Source of the DNA: Candidatus Saccharimonadota bacterium
GTDB taxonomy: Bacteria > Patescibacteriota > Saccharimonadia > Saccharimonadales > Saccharimonadaceae
Direction: 5' to 3'
NCBI GenBank assembly: GCA_905371715.1
Contig: CAJPLV010000010.1
Span: forward strand, 1 to 35,963
Length of the DNA: 35,963 nt
A model generated the notes under the pieces. It worked only from the letters and a program-made list of their open reading frames with translations, did no database searches and was not told where the DNA came from. Each line of letters begins with the position of its first letter. Position 1 is the first letter of the stretch. Made by a program: the position numbers and the translations under genes. Positions 23,888 through 30,372 of this stretch are shown here, in pieces.

Positions 23888-26373
23888 ACTTTAACTACCA
23901 TGCGCTCAGGGCGCAGCAAGCGCGATTTGGGCGTATACTTTCTGGTATTGTTGCGAGATTGCTGCCATGGCTATCTGGTCTGTTGTGGTTGCTTGGCATC
24001 GTCTTGCTTGTTGCTGAGCGGCTGTCGGTTGGGTGGTTGGCGTGCGCGCTTGGTTGCATAGCTGCAATGATAATAGTATTTTACGAGTGGCACGTGAAGA
24101 ATTTACCGGTCGGTAAGGGCGGCGATATGACAGCGCTTTTGGCAGGCGATGTTCTTGGGCGGTTGCCGGCGCGCCCGACGCCGGCAGACGTCGCAAAAGC
24201 AGTCGGCGAGGTGCCGAGCGGGCAATTTATGGGTGCGCGGTTAGGGTTGACGCCGTCGCTACTAAACTCAATGGCGAACGACGATCCGAACATGATCCGC
24301 AACTTATGGCAAACTGCCGACGATGTACGCCAAGCGAATGGCATGGAGCAGATTACGGCGAGCGTGCTGGCGGTGGCGATCGTACGGAATTTTCCGAATT
24401 TCGAGTCGGTTATCGCGCAAATTCATCTTGACACCGACGATCTTGACCGCGGTATTCAATGGCAGCAGCACTTATGGGCGCTGATTGATCGGCATGAGCA
24501 CCGCCGGCGCACGGGCGGTATCGCGCGCGACTGGTCATTCGGCTGGATCCCGCTGCTTGACCGGTTCGGGCAAAATATTAGCGAACAAATCGGCGCGCAC
24601 GGCACGGTTTCGGTAGTTGATGTGCCGTCGCACACCGAGGCAATTGATCAGCTGGTTGACACATTTGGTAACGGCGGGCGGCAAAATGCAGTGCTTGTGG
24701 GACAATCCGGTTCCGGTAAAACGACAGTGATTCGCGCATTTGCCGAGCGTTTGCTTGATGCCGAAGCGCACGTGCCTGAGAATTTGCGGTTTCGCCAGGT
24801 TTTCATTCTTGATTCAGCGACGTTGATTGCGGCGGCGCCCGGGCGCGGCGAGCTGGAAAACCTTGTCATGCAAGTGCTTAGCGAAGCGTACGACGCAAAA
24901 AATATCATCATCTGCCTGGAAGACGCGCAGCTATTTTTCGAAGAAGGTACGGGTGCGGTTGATTTATCAAATGTATTGCAGCCGATTTTGGATGCCGGCA
25001 AATTGCGCATCATTTTATCAATGGATGAGCAGCGCTTTTTGGAAATCGGGCAACGCAATCCGGCGCTCGTTAACGCGCTCAACCGCATCAACATTGCCGA
25101 AACGAATGAAGATGAGACATTGCAAATTTTGCAAGAGCAGCTAATCTACACCGAGGCGAGCCGTCGCGTTACGTTTATGTACCAAGCGGTGAAAGAGGCG
25201 TACCGGTTGGCGCTGCGCTACGTGCACGATTTGGCGATGCCGGGGCGCGCTTTCAAACTGCTTGAATCGTCGGCTGGCTTTAGCGAGTCGGGATTGGTAA
25301 CGATGAACTCGGTGCAGCGCGCGATCGAAAAGACGCTTGACGTTAAGGTTAGTGTTGCAAGTGACGCAGCAGATCGCGAGCGTCTGCTTAATATGGAGGA
25401 TTTAATCCATGAGCGTATGGTTAATCAAGTGCGCGCCGTCAATGTCGTAAGCGATGCTTTGCGCCGGGCGCGGGCAGGCGTACGTAATGAGAATCGTCCG
25501 ATCGGTACGTTTTTATTTCTTGGTCCGACCGGGGTGGGTAAAACAGAGCTCAGCAAAGCGCTTGCTGACGTGTATTTTGGCGGTGAAGGCAAGTTAATAC
25601 GGTTAGATTTGAATGAATTTGTGCGCCCCGACGATGTGACGCGTCTCATTGCTGATGGCGCAGATGATCCGATGAGTCTAACGGCGCAAGTTATGAAGCA
25701 GCCGTTTAGTATTGTGCTGCTTGATGAAATTGAAAAAGCCGCGCCCGAAGTGCTTGCAACGCTGCTGCAGTTGCTTGATGAAGGTATTTTGCGCGATGCT
25801 AAAAACCGCGAGATTAGTTTCCGCGACGCTATTGTTATTGCGACGAGTAACGCCGGCGCTGATCGGATTCGCGAATACATTGAGCGCGGCTATCAGTTGG
25901 AACAATTCGAACAACAATTTATCAATGAGTTGATCAATGCTAATTTATTTCGCCCCGAGTTTTTGAATCGTTTCGACGAGATTGTATTGTTCCGCCCGTT
26001 CACGCCAGCAGAGTTGGTCCAAGTGCTAGATCTAGTACTGGCGAGTGTTAACAAAACCCTTGCGCCGCAAAAAGTTTCGGTTGACGTCGCCGATGATGCT
26101 AAGCAATTGCTTGTGCAGAAAGGCTACGATCCGCGTTTGGGTGCTCGCCCGATGCGCCGCGTCGTGCAAAAAGCTGTTGAAAATACCGTTGCCAAACAAA
26201 TGCTTGCAGGCAACGTGAATCCGGGCGATACGGTGCATATTACGCTTGAGCAAGTTGAGCAAGCTTTCGCAAACACTCCGTCGCCGCAGCCGATAGCGCC
26301 GTCTGCTGGCGTTGAATTACCGCCTGTAGCAGATGGCGACGCTGCCGTCCCTAAGTCTGAATCAAGTACCTGA
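23875..26373 (+). CDS. Membrane-anchored Clp/Hsp100 ATPase (two AAA+ modules)
   Basis: About 832 residues. Two membrane helices (roughly 30-47 and 52-70) are followed by a Clp-N-like repeat region (TASVLAVAIVRNFPNFESVI). The first AAA+ module has Walker A GQSGSGKT (276-283) and Walker B IIICLEDA. The second has Walker A GPTGVGKT (550-557) and Walker B SIVLLDEIEKA, then FRPEFLNRFDEIVLFRPF and RLGARPMRRVVQ. No IGF/IGL-type ClpP-docking loop is seen in module two and no ClpB middle domain is obvious, so the partner protease is uncertain. The start is GTG (23875, or 23866), overlapping the previous gene. A Pro/Ala-rich, non-conserved tail follows the last domain. It likely unfolds membrane or envelope proteins; this is inference. 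Confidence 0.88.
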   Translation: MASVDFNYHALRAQQARFGRILSGIVARLLPWLSGLLWLLGIVLLVAERLSVGWLACALGCIAAMIIVFYEWHVKNLPVGKGGDMTALLAGDVLGRLPARPTPADVAKAVGEVPSGQFMGARLGLTPSLLNSMANDDPNMIRNLWQTADDVRQANGMEQITASVLAVAIVRNFPNFESVIAQIHLDTDDLDRGIQWQQHLWALIDRHEHRRRTGGIARDWSFGWIPLLDRFGQNISEQIGAHGTVSVVDVPSHTEAIDQLVDTFGNGGRQNAVLVGQSGSGKTTVIRAFAERLLDAEAHVPENLRFRQVFILDSATLIAAAPGRGELENLVMQVLSEAYDAKNIIICLEDAQLFFEEGTGAVDLSNVLQPILDAGKLRIILSMDEQRFLEIGQRNPALVNALNRINIAETNEDETLQILQEQLIYTEASRRVTFMYQAVKEAYRLALRYVHDLAMPGRAFKLLESSAGFSESGLVTMNSVQRAIEKTLDVKVSVASDAADRERLLNMEDLIHERMVNQVRAVNVVSDALRRARAGVRNENRPIGTFLFLGPTGVGKTELSKALADVYFGGEGKLIRLDLNEFVRPDDVTRLIADGADDPMSLTAQVMKQPFSIVLLDEIEKAAPEVLATLLQLLDEGILRDAKNREISFRDAIVIATSNAGADRIREYIERGYQLEQFEQQFINELINANLFRPEFLNRFDEIVLFRPFTPAELVQVLDLVLASVNKTLAPQKVSVDVADDAKQLLVQKGYDPRLGARPMRRVVQKAVENTVAKQMLAGNVNPGDTVHITLEQVEQAFANTPSPQPIAPSAGVELPPVADGDAAVPKSESST

Positions 26374-26444
26374 AATATTCTTTCGGTTAGAACTAGTTCG
26401 CGACTGGCAGGAGAATGCGAGCACGAATTAGCTACATAATTAAA

Positions 26445-26473
26445 ATATCCGCCCACGATTTTAGAGCGGATAT
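26445..26473. terminator. Possible bidirectional terminator between convergent genes
   Basis: ATATCCGC and GCGGATAT form an 8-bp stem with a 13-base loop, flanked by A/T-rich sequence. It lies between the Clp gene and the opposing membrane-protein gene. The weak U-tract makes this tentative. The rest of 26374-26494 holds nothing recognised. Confidence 0.5.
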
Positions 26474-26494
26474 ATTATCTGCAGCCTGTGCTAG

Positions 26495-27130
26495 CTACTC
26501 ATTATTATCGTCTAAGTTTACCTTTATCTCAACGTGAGTTGGCGCCATTTCATTGGTCGTTTCAGCGTTGACGAACTGGTACGTTTTTGTGCCGTAAATA
26601 GCGTCGTCGCGGTCGGCTTTTGGTATAGCGCGAATGCGCAGCCAGTTGCCTTTGTCGTTCTTAAATTCATACACTGGGCTTGAGCTACCCTCGTATTCGA
26701 TTTTTTGCTGTGTGAATCCGGCTTTCTTGACCTTCTCGCTTAATTCTTTGACCGTGTCGCCGACAGTTGCATTGTGCCCGTACGTTACGGCTGATGCGTA
26801 GCTGCGATGTTTGTCCCAACTATAGACGCGCTTATCGCCGAAGATATTTGAGCTGATAGCTTGATAATTTTCGCCGAGGTTCAAATCACGATAAATTGAC
26901 ACGATTTGTGCGCGTCGTCGATGATGGTTATTCTCGACAATCATACGGTCAACGAGGTACACACTCATACTTAAAAGCGCGAAAAAAAGAAATACGAGTA
27001 CTGCGTACGACAGTAAACTGCGTTTGATTAGAAAATGCGTATCAGTTTTTGAGATATGGCGTGATCGCGCTCTCTTTGCTTTTGTCTGTGTTCGCTTCGT
27101 TTTCTTGAGGGCTGTTTTTTTCGTAACCAT
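26495..27130 (-). CDS. Single-pass membrane protein of unknown function
   Basis: A 211-residue protein. The first 37 residues are strongly basic (KKTALKKTKRTQTKAKRARS), followed by one membrane helix (LLSYAVLVFLFFALLSMSVYL, about 38-60) and an exposed C-terminal domain of about 150 residues. The domain contains VGDTVKELSEKVKKAGF and SSSPVYEFKNDKGNWLRIRA. The topology predicts N-in, with the domain outside. It has no recognised family. A TACACT ends 6 nt before ATG 27130. Confidence 0.7.
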   Translation of the reverse strand: MVTKKTALKKTKRTQTKAKRARSRHISKTDTHFLIKRSLLSYAVLVFLFFALLSMSVYLVDRMIVENNHHRRRAQIVSIYRDLNLGENYQAISSNIFGDKRVYSWDKHRSYASAVTYGHNATVGDTVKELSEKVKKAGFTQQKIEYEGSSSPVYEFKNDKGNWLRIRAIPKADRDDAIYGTKTYQFVNAETTNEMAPTHVEIKVNLDDNNE

Positions 27131-27136
27131 AAGCTT

Positions 27137-27142
27137 AGTGTA
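27137..27142 (-). promoter_or_regulatory. Candidate -10 (TACACT) of the single-pass membrane protein gene
   Basis: Minus-strand TACACT ends 6 nt before ATG 27130. An alternative TATGAT lies 5 bases further upstream. Confidence 0.45.
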
Positions 27143-27169
27143 TCATATCTGACCTGATTTGCAATATGG

Positions 27170-27175
27170 TATACT
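27170..27175 (+). promoter_or_regulatory. -10 element (TATACT) of the 30-residue protein
   Basis: TATACT 20 nt before ATG 27196, allowing a short leader that contains AAAGGAG. Confidence 0.55.
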
Positions 27176-27195
27176 ATGAGGGTAAAGGAGAGTAT

Positions 27196-27288
27196 ATGGC
27201 AAAACATCGCAGTTGGCACGGTGCTGATATCAAGCGTGCTCGCAAGAAGAAATTAAAGATTGAGAAACGCAAGAAGCAATTAGTTTAG
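27196..27288 (+). CDS. Small, highly basic 30-residue protein
   Basis: The frame encodes 30 residues, beginning MAKHRSWHGADIKRARKK and ending KRKKQLV; more than 40 percent are Lys, Arg or His. It has a -10 element, a strong AAAGGAG Shine-Dalgarno five bases before the ATG, and a powerful terminator directly after, so it is a complete stand-alone transcription unit. The size and charge resemble small ribosomal or RNA-binding proteins, but I do not recognise a family. The well-formed expression signals are the main reason to call it a gene. Confidence 0.7.
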   Translation: MAKHRSWHGADIKRARKKKLKIEKRKKQLV

Positions 27289-27306
27289 TTTTGCGCAGTT
27301 GCATCA

Positions 27307-27354
27307 TTTCAAAACCGCTTGCAGACGATTGTCTATCTGCAAGCGGTTTTGAAA
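27307..27354 (+). terminator. Strong terminator after the 30-residue protein
   Basis: A perfect 19-bp stem (left arm TTTCAAAACCGCTTGCAGA) with a 10-base loop, followed by TTTT at 27358-27361. The left end is A-rich, so it can also act on minus-strand transcripts leaving the tRNA-Arg genes. Confidence 0.9.
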
Positions 27355-27396
27355 TAAGTTTTATTGTCTTTGGGCGTTATCTCATCATATACAACA

Positions 27397-27473
27397 TGGT
27401 ACCCCGCACAGGAGTCGAACCTGCAGCCTTTGGTACCGGAAACCAACGCTCTATCCAGTTGAGCTAACGGGGC
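27397..27473 (-). tRNA. tRNA-Arg (anticodon CCG)
   Basis: The minus-strand cloverleaf starts GCCCCGT, with D stem GCTC/GAGC, anticodon loop TTCCGGT (CCG at 27437-27439), T arm GCAGG-TTCGACT-CCTGT, and acceptor GCGGGGT with A73 and encoded CCA (27397-27399). The first pair is G1-U72. It is 22 bp downstream of the second tRNA-Arg and probably co-transcribed with it. Confidence 0.95.
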
Positions 27474-27495
27474 ACGTCAAGCTAATAGCACTTGA

Positions 27496-27572
27496 TGGTA
27501 CGCCCGGCAGGACTCGAACCTGCGACCCTTTGGTTCGAAGCCAAATACTCTAATCCACTGAGCTACGGGCGC
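27496..27572 (-). tRNA. tRNA-Arg (anticodon UCG)
   Basis: The minus-strand cloverleaf starts GCGCCCG, with D stem GCTC/GAGT, anticodon stem TTTGG/CCAAA, loop CTTCGAA (UCG at 27536-27538), T arm GCAGG-TTCGAGT-CCTGC, acceptor CGGGCGT, A73 and encoded CCA. The first pair is again G1-U72. UCG as the wobble-reading CGN tRNA, plus CCG for CGG, is unusual if no ACG/ICG tRNA exists elsewhere. Confidence 0.95.
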
Positions 27573-27582
27573 ACACAGCTGT

Positions 27583-27588
27583 AGTATA
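27583..27588 (-). promoter_or_regulatory. -10 element (TATACT, extended) of the tRNA-Arg pair
   Basis: Minus-strand TGCTATACT, an extended -10, ending 10 nt before the mature 5' end of tRNA-Arg(UCG). Confidence 0.6.
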
Positions 27589-27601
27589 GCATGAAACGCG
27601 C

Positions 27602-27607
27602 TATAAT
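27602..27607 (+). promoter_or_regulatory. -10 element (TATAAT) of murB
   Basis: TATAAT ends 7 nt before ATG 27615; leaderless start predicted. Confidence 0.65.
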
Positions 27608-27614
27608 ATAAATC

Positions 27615-28652
27615 ATGAACATTCAGCATAAGACATCTCTTAGCGCACTAACGACGATGGGTCTCGGCGGTGATGCGGCACAACTCGTTGAAGTGTACTC
27701 GCCAGACGACGTACGCCAGGCGGTTGCTTACGCGCGCCAGCACGAGCTGCCGTGGTACGTGCTCGGCGGCGGCAGTAATACGCTTGCGCGCGATGACGGA
27801 TTTGACGGACTCGTTATACTAAACAAAATTCCCGGTACTGACGTTATTGATCAAACAATGCGGCATACGACGTTTACGGTGGGGGCGGGCGAACTGTGGG
27901 ATATGTTTGTTGCGCGAACGGTTGATGGGAATTTATCCGGTATAGAATGTCTGTCGGCAATTCCAGGTACAGTTGGCGCCGCGCCGGTACAAAATATTGG
28001 CGCATACGGGCAAGAAGTTTCCTCAGTTATTACGTATGTTGACGCGTATGATACAAAAAACGACACGTTTACGCGGTTACAGAACGCGGAGTGTGAGTTT
28101 TCATACCGCCATAGTATTTTTCGCGGGCGCGAACAAGGACGCTACATTATCACGGCAGTAACTATGCAGCTCCGTACTGCGCTACCGCAGCCGCCATTCT
28201 ATAAGGCGATTGAAACGTATCTGCGCGAGCACAGTATTGCTAATCCGTCCGTACGGCAGCTCCGTGACGCTGTCATCGCGATTCGCGCGAATAAATTACC
28301 CGACCCGCGTACTACGCCGAACACAGGGTCGTTCTTTAAAAATGCTATTGTCTCGCGCGAGGTTTACGAGCGCATCGTTGTTGATTATCCTAATGCGCCG
28401 CATTACGATCTGCCAGACGGCAATGTGAAAATTCCAACCGGTTGGTTGATTGAACGGTCAGGACTAAAGGGCATGCTGTATCGTGGTATGCGCGTCTACG
28501 ATAAGAACGCGCTTGTGCTTGTTAATGAATCGGCGAAAAGCTATGACGATCTCGCGGCGGCACGGCAGCATATCATCAATACGGTGCAAACGAAATTCGG
28601 CATTACCATTCAGCAAGAGCCGCTCGAAATTTGTACTAAAAAGCTATTTTGA
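27615..28652 (+). CDS. murB: UDP-N-acetylenolpyruvoylglucosamine reductase MurB
   Basis: A 345-residue FAD enzyme that reduces UDP-GlcNAc-enolpyruvate to UDP-MurNAc. It is the type I (E. coli-like) form: LGGGSNTLARDDGFDGLVIL binds FAD, and GIECLSAIPGTVGAAPVQNI and GAYGQEV are the core signature. Tyr in SYRHSIF, Ser in NTGSFFKNAI (proton donor) and Glu in QQEPLEI supply the catalytic set. The YRHSIF loop typical of type I is present. It is complete, with a normal length for the type. murA, the preceding enzyme, is about 6 kb away at 34280. Confidence 0.95.
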   Translation: MNIQHKTSLSALTTMGLGGDAAQLVEVYSPDDVRQAVAYARQHELPWYVLGGGSNTLARDDGFDGLVILNKIPGTDVIDQTMRHTTFTVGAGELWDMFVARTVDGNLSGIECLSAIPGTVGAAPVQNIGAYGQEVSSVITYVDAYDTKNDTFTRLQNAECEFSYRHSIFRGREQGRYIITAVTMQLRTALPQPPFYKAIETYLREHSIANPSVRQLRDAVIAIRANKLPDPRTTPNTGSFFKNAIVSREVYERIVVDYPNAPHYDLPDGNVKIPTGWLIERSGLKGMLYRGMRVYDKNALVLVNESAKSYDDLAAARQHIINTVQTKFGITIQQEPLEICTKKLF

Positions 28653-28669
28653 TTTTGCCGTAAGCACTA

Positions 28670-28675
28670 TATAAT
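28670..28675 (+). promoter_or_regulatory. -10 element (TATAAT) of the pilin operon
   Basis: TATAAT ends 6 nt before ATG 28682. It is the only clear promoter for the four overlapping or abutting genes 28682-32145. Confidence 0.65.
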
Positions 28676-28681
28676 AGTATT

Positions 28682-29155
28682 ATGCACGGGCAATCGCGGG
28701 GATTCAGTTTGATAGAAGTGGTGACGATTGTGACAATTATTGGTATTCTGGCGACGGTTGTTATCGTTGGAGCGTCTGGTATGGCGGTGGCATCGCGTGA
28801 CAATCAACGTTTGCTCAACGCTAACGCTATTGCTGAGCGGCTGGAGACGTTTTATAAACTAAACGCGTACTCCACTGGTCGTACGTATCCCACAAAACAT
28901 GGTATTGAAGTTGCTGCACAGTCAATGATAGGCGACAGTGCTATCTTAATAGCGCCGGGGAGTACGGGGAATAGCTTGATCGTTGCTACGACAACAGGTA
29001 CGCCTACGACGATGAAGCCGACACAATATGTTTACCAGCCTTTCGACGCTAATGATAAAATATGCACAGCTGTACCATGTGTTCGTTTTGCGCTGTATTA
29101 TCGTACTGAGTTCAAAAATAATATTTATCGGATAGATAGTATACATCAGCAATGA
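28682..29155 (+). CDS. Type IV pilin-like protein 1 (prepilin with GFSLIE motif)
   Basis: A 157-residue prepilin. A six-residue leader ends in Gly7 before Phe8, and GFSLIEVVTIVTIIGILATV has Glu at position +5 (Glu12), the class III signal cut and methylated by PilD-type peptidase. The hydrophobic helix runs to about residue 36. The globular part has two cysteines (Cys in DKICTAVPC) that could form a disulfide. It is the first gene of the pilin operon and overlaps the next gene by four bases (ATGA). Likely a minor pilin. Confidence 0.88.
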   Translation: MHGQSRGFSLIEVVTIVTIIGILATVVIVGASGMAVASRDNQRLLNANAIAERLETFYKLNAYSTGRTYPTKHGIEVAAQSMIGDSAILIAPGSTGNSLIVATTTGTPTTMKPTQYVYQPFDANDKICTAVPCVRFALYYRTEFKNNIYRIDSIHQQ

Positions 29156-29592
29156 AAATGAATAAAAGAAACAGGAAAGCGGCTGGATTTACGATCGTTG
29201 AAGTGGCGGTAACGCTTGTCATTTCGGCGATATTTATTATCGGTATCGTACGTCTGCAAGCGAGTGTAAGCCAATTGTCTATCCAGCAAGTTCAGCGGCG
29301 TATCGCAAGTGATTTGGCATACAATAATTTGCGAAAGTATGCTAATGACAACCAGCCAACATGGTTTCGTTGCGAGGTTGCTGGCGGTGTCGCGAAACCA
29401 AATGTACTCATTAACGGAAATATTACAGTACGAGGACTGCCATCGCCCGTTTCGCAGAAAGTTGTTGCTACTGCGCCGTATCTGTGTGGCGGTGGCACGG
29501 GTGGCGTCGGTATGCCAATTAGAATTGAATCGGTGGTAACATACGGATCAAATCACAGAAAGGTAGTGCATGTTTCGTACGCAGCATTCTAG
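29152..29592 (+). CDS. Type IV pilin-like protein 2 (prepilin with GFTIVE motif)
   Basis: A 146-residue prepilin. The leader MKMNKRNRKAAG is cut after Gly12, and FTIVEVAVTLVISAIFIIGI has Glu17 at +5. The globular domain contains two cysteines (FRCEVAG and PYLCGGG). The size and layout suit a minor (GspI/PilV-like) pilin. The start overlaps the previous stop (ATGA), and the end overlaps the next gene by 23 bases, so it is tightly coupled. Confidence 0.88.
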   Translation: MKMNKRNRKAAGFTIVEVAVTLVISAIFIIGIVRLQASVSQLSIQQVQRRIASDLAYNNLRKYANDNQPTWFRCEVAGGVAKPNVLINGNITVRGLPSPVSQKVVATAPYLCGGGTGGVGMPIRIESVVTYGSNHRKVVHVSYAAF

Positions 29593-30370
29593 CCGGGGGT
29601 ATACACTTGTTGAGCTTGTCGTCTCTATTACAGTTTTTAGTATCATTGTGATCGTTTTCGGTACTGCACTTACGACTGCGTATCATGAAGCATTTGCAAG
29701 CAAAGCTCGTTCACAAACGACAACAGCACTACAAACCGCCATGGATATCATTGAAAAAGATGTGCGCTATAGCGTTGAGTTCATCGGTGCGACCAAAGCA
29801 CCGTATAACGATAGCTATGGACGCCGTAATACTACGGGGGCAAATTTTGCATGGAATTATAATGGATACAATGCGAAGTCCCGCGTGCTTATTCTAGCGA
29901 ACTATGCAAGTAATCAGCGCGAGGCATCGTCAATTCGCCGTCCTATATATATCAACAAGCCGAACACGTTCTATAATTGTAGTTTACAGCCAGAATATTT
30001 ACCGAAGCTTCAATATCGTACTGTATATTTTGTGAATCATGGTGTGCTATATCGGCGCATCCTTATTGATACGGCTTCGCCGCGGTGTCCAGGGCAAAAA
30101 CTTGCGCAGAAACAATCATGCCCTGCGAGTGCCTTTACCGCCAGTAAGCCAGCTGTCTGTCAAGCGCGTGACGAAGCAATTGCGAAAAATGTCCGCACAT
30201 TTGCTGTTCAGTACCTCAAAGACGACGATACGCCAGTTACGCGGCAGTATACGACCGGCGGCGAAAGTTATCTTGTCGAAGCGAGTCGTGTCAAGGTGAC
30301 ACTTACAATTGCCGCACCCCCGAGTAGTGAGACGCAGTCTACAACACTTTCAATCACGAGGATCAATTAG
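29570..30370 (+). CDS. Type IV pilin-like protein 3 (prepilin with GYTLVE motif, PulJ-like)
   Basis: A 266-residue prepilin. The leader ends at Gly10; YTLVELVVSITVFSIIVIVF follows with Glu15 at +5. The long globular part (LQTAMDIIEKDVRYSVEFI, then a Cys-containing middle) resembles the GspJ/PilW type of minor pilins, whose helix continues into an IxxDvR segment. ATG 29570 lies inside the preceding gene with AAAGG just upstream. The next gene follows its stop by two bases. Confidence 0.85.
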   Translation: MFRTQHSSRGYTLVELVVSITVFSIIVIVFGTALTTAYHEAFASKARSQTTTALQTAMDIIEKDVRYSVEFIGATKAPYNDSYGRRNTTGANFAWNYNGYNAKSRVLILANYASNQREASSIRRPIYINKPNTFYNCSLQPEYLPKLQYRTVYFVNHGVLYRRILIDTASPRCPGQKLAQKQSCPASAFTASKPAVCQARDEAIAKNVRTFAVQYLKDDDTPVTRQYTTGGESYLVEASRVKVTLTIAAPPSSETQSTTLSITRIN

Positions 30371-30372
30371 TT

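Noticed and set aside
27307..27354. The 19-bp inverted repeat considered as a mobile-element end or CRISPR repeat
   Set aside because: It occurs once, is followed by T residues and directly follows a gene, so a terminator explains it.
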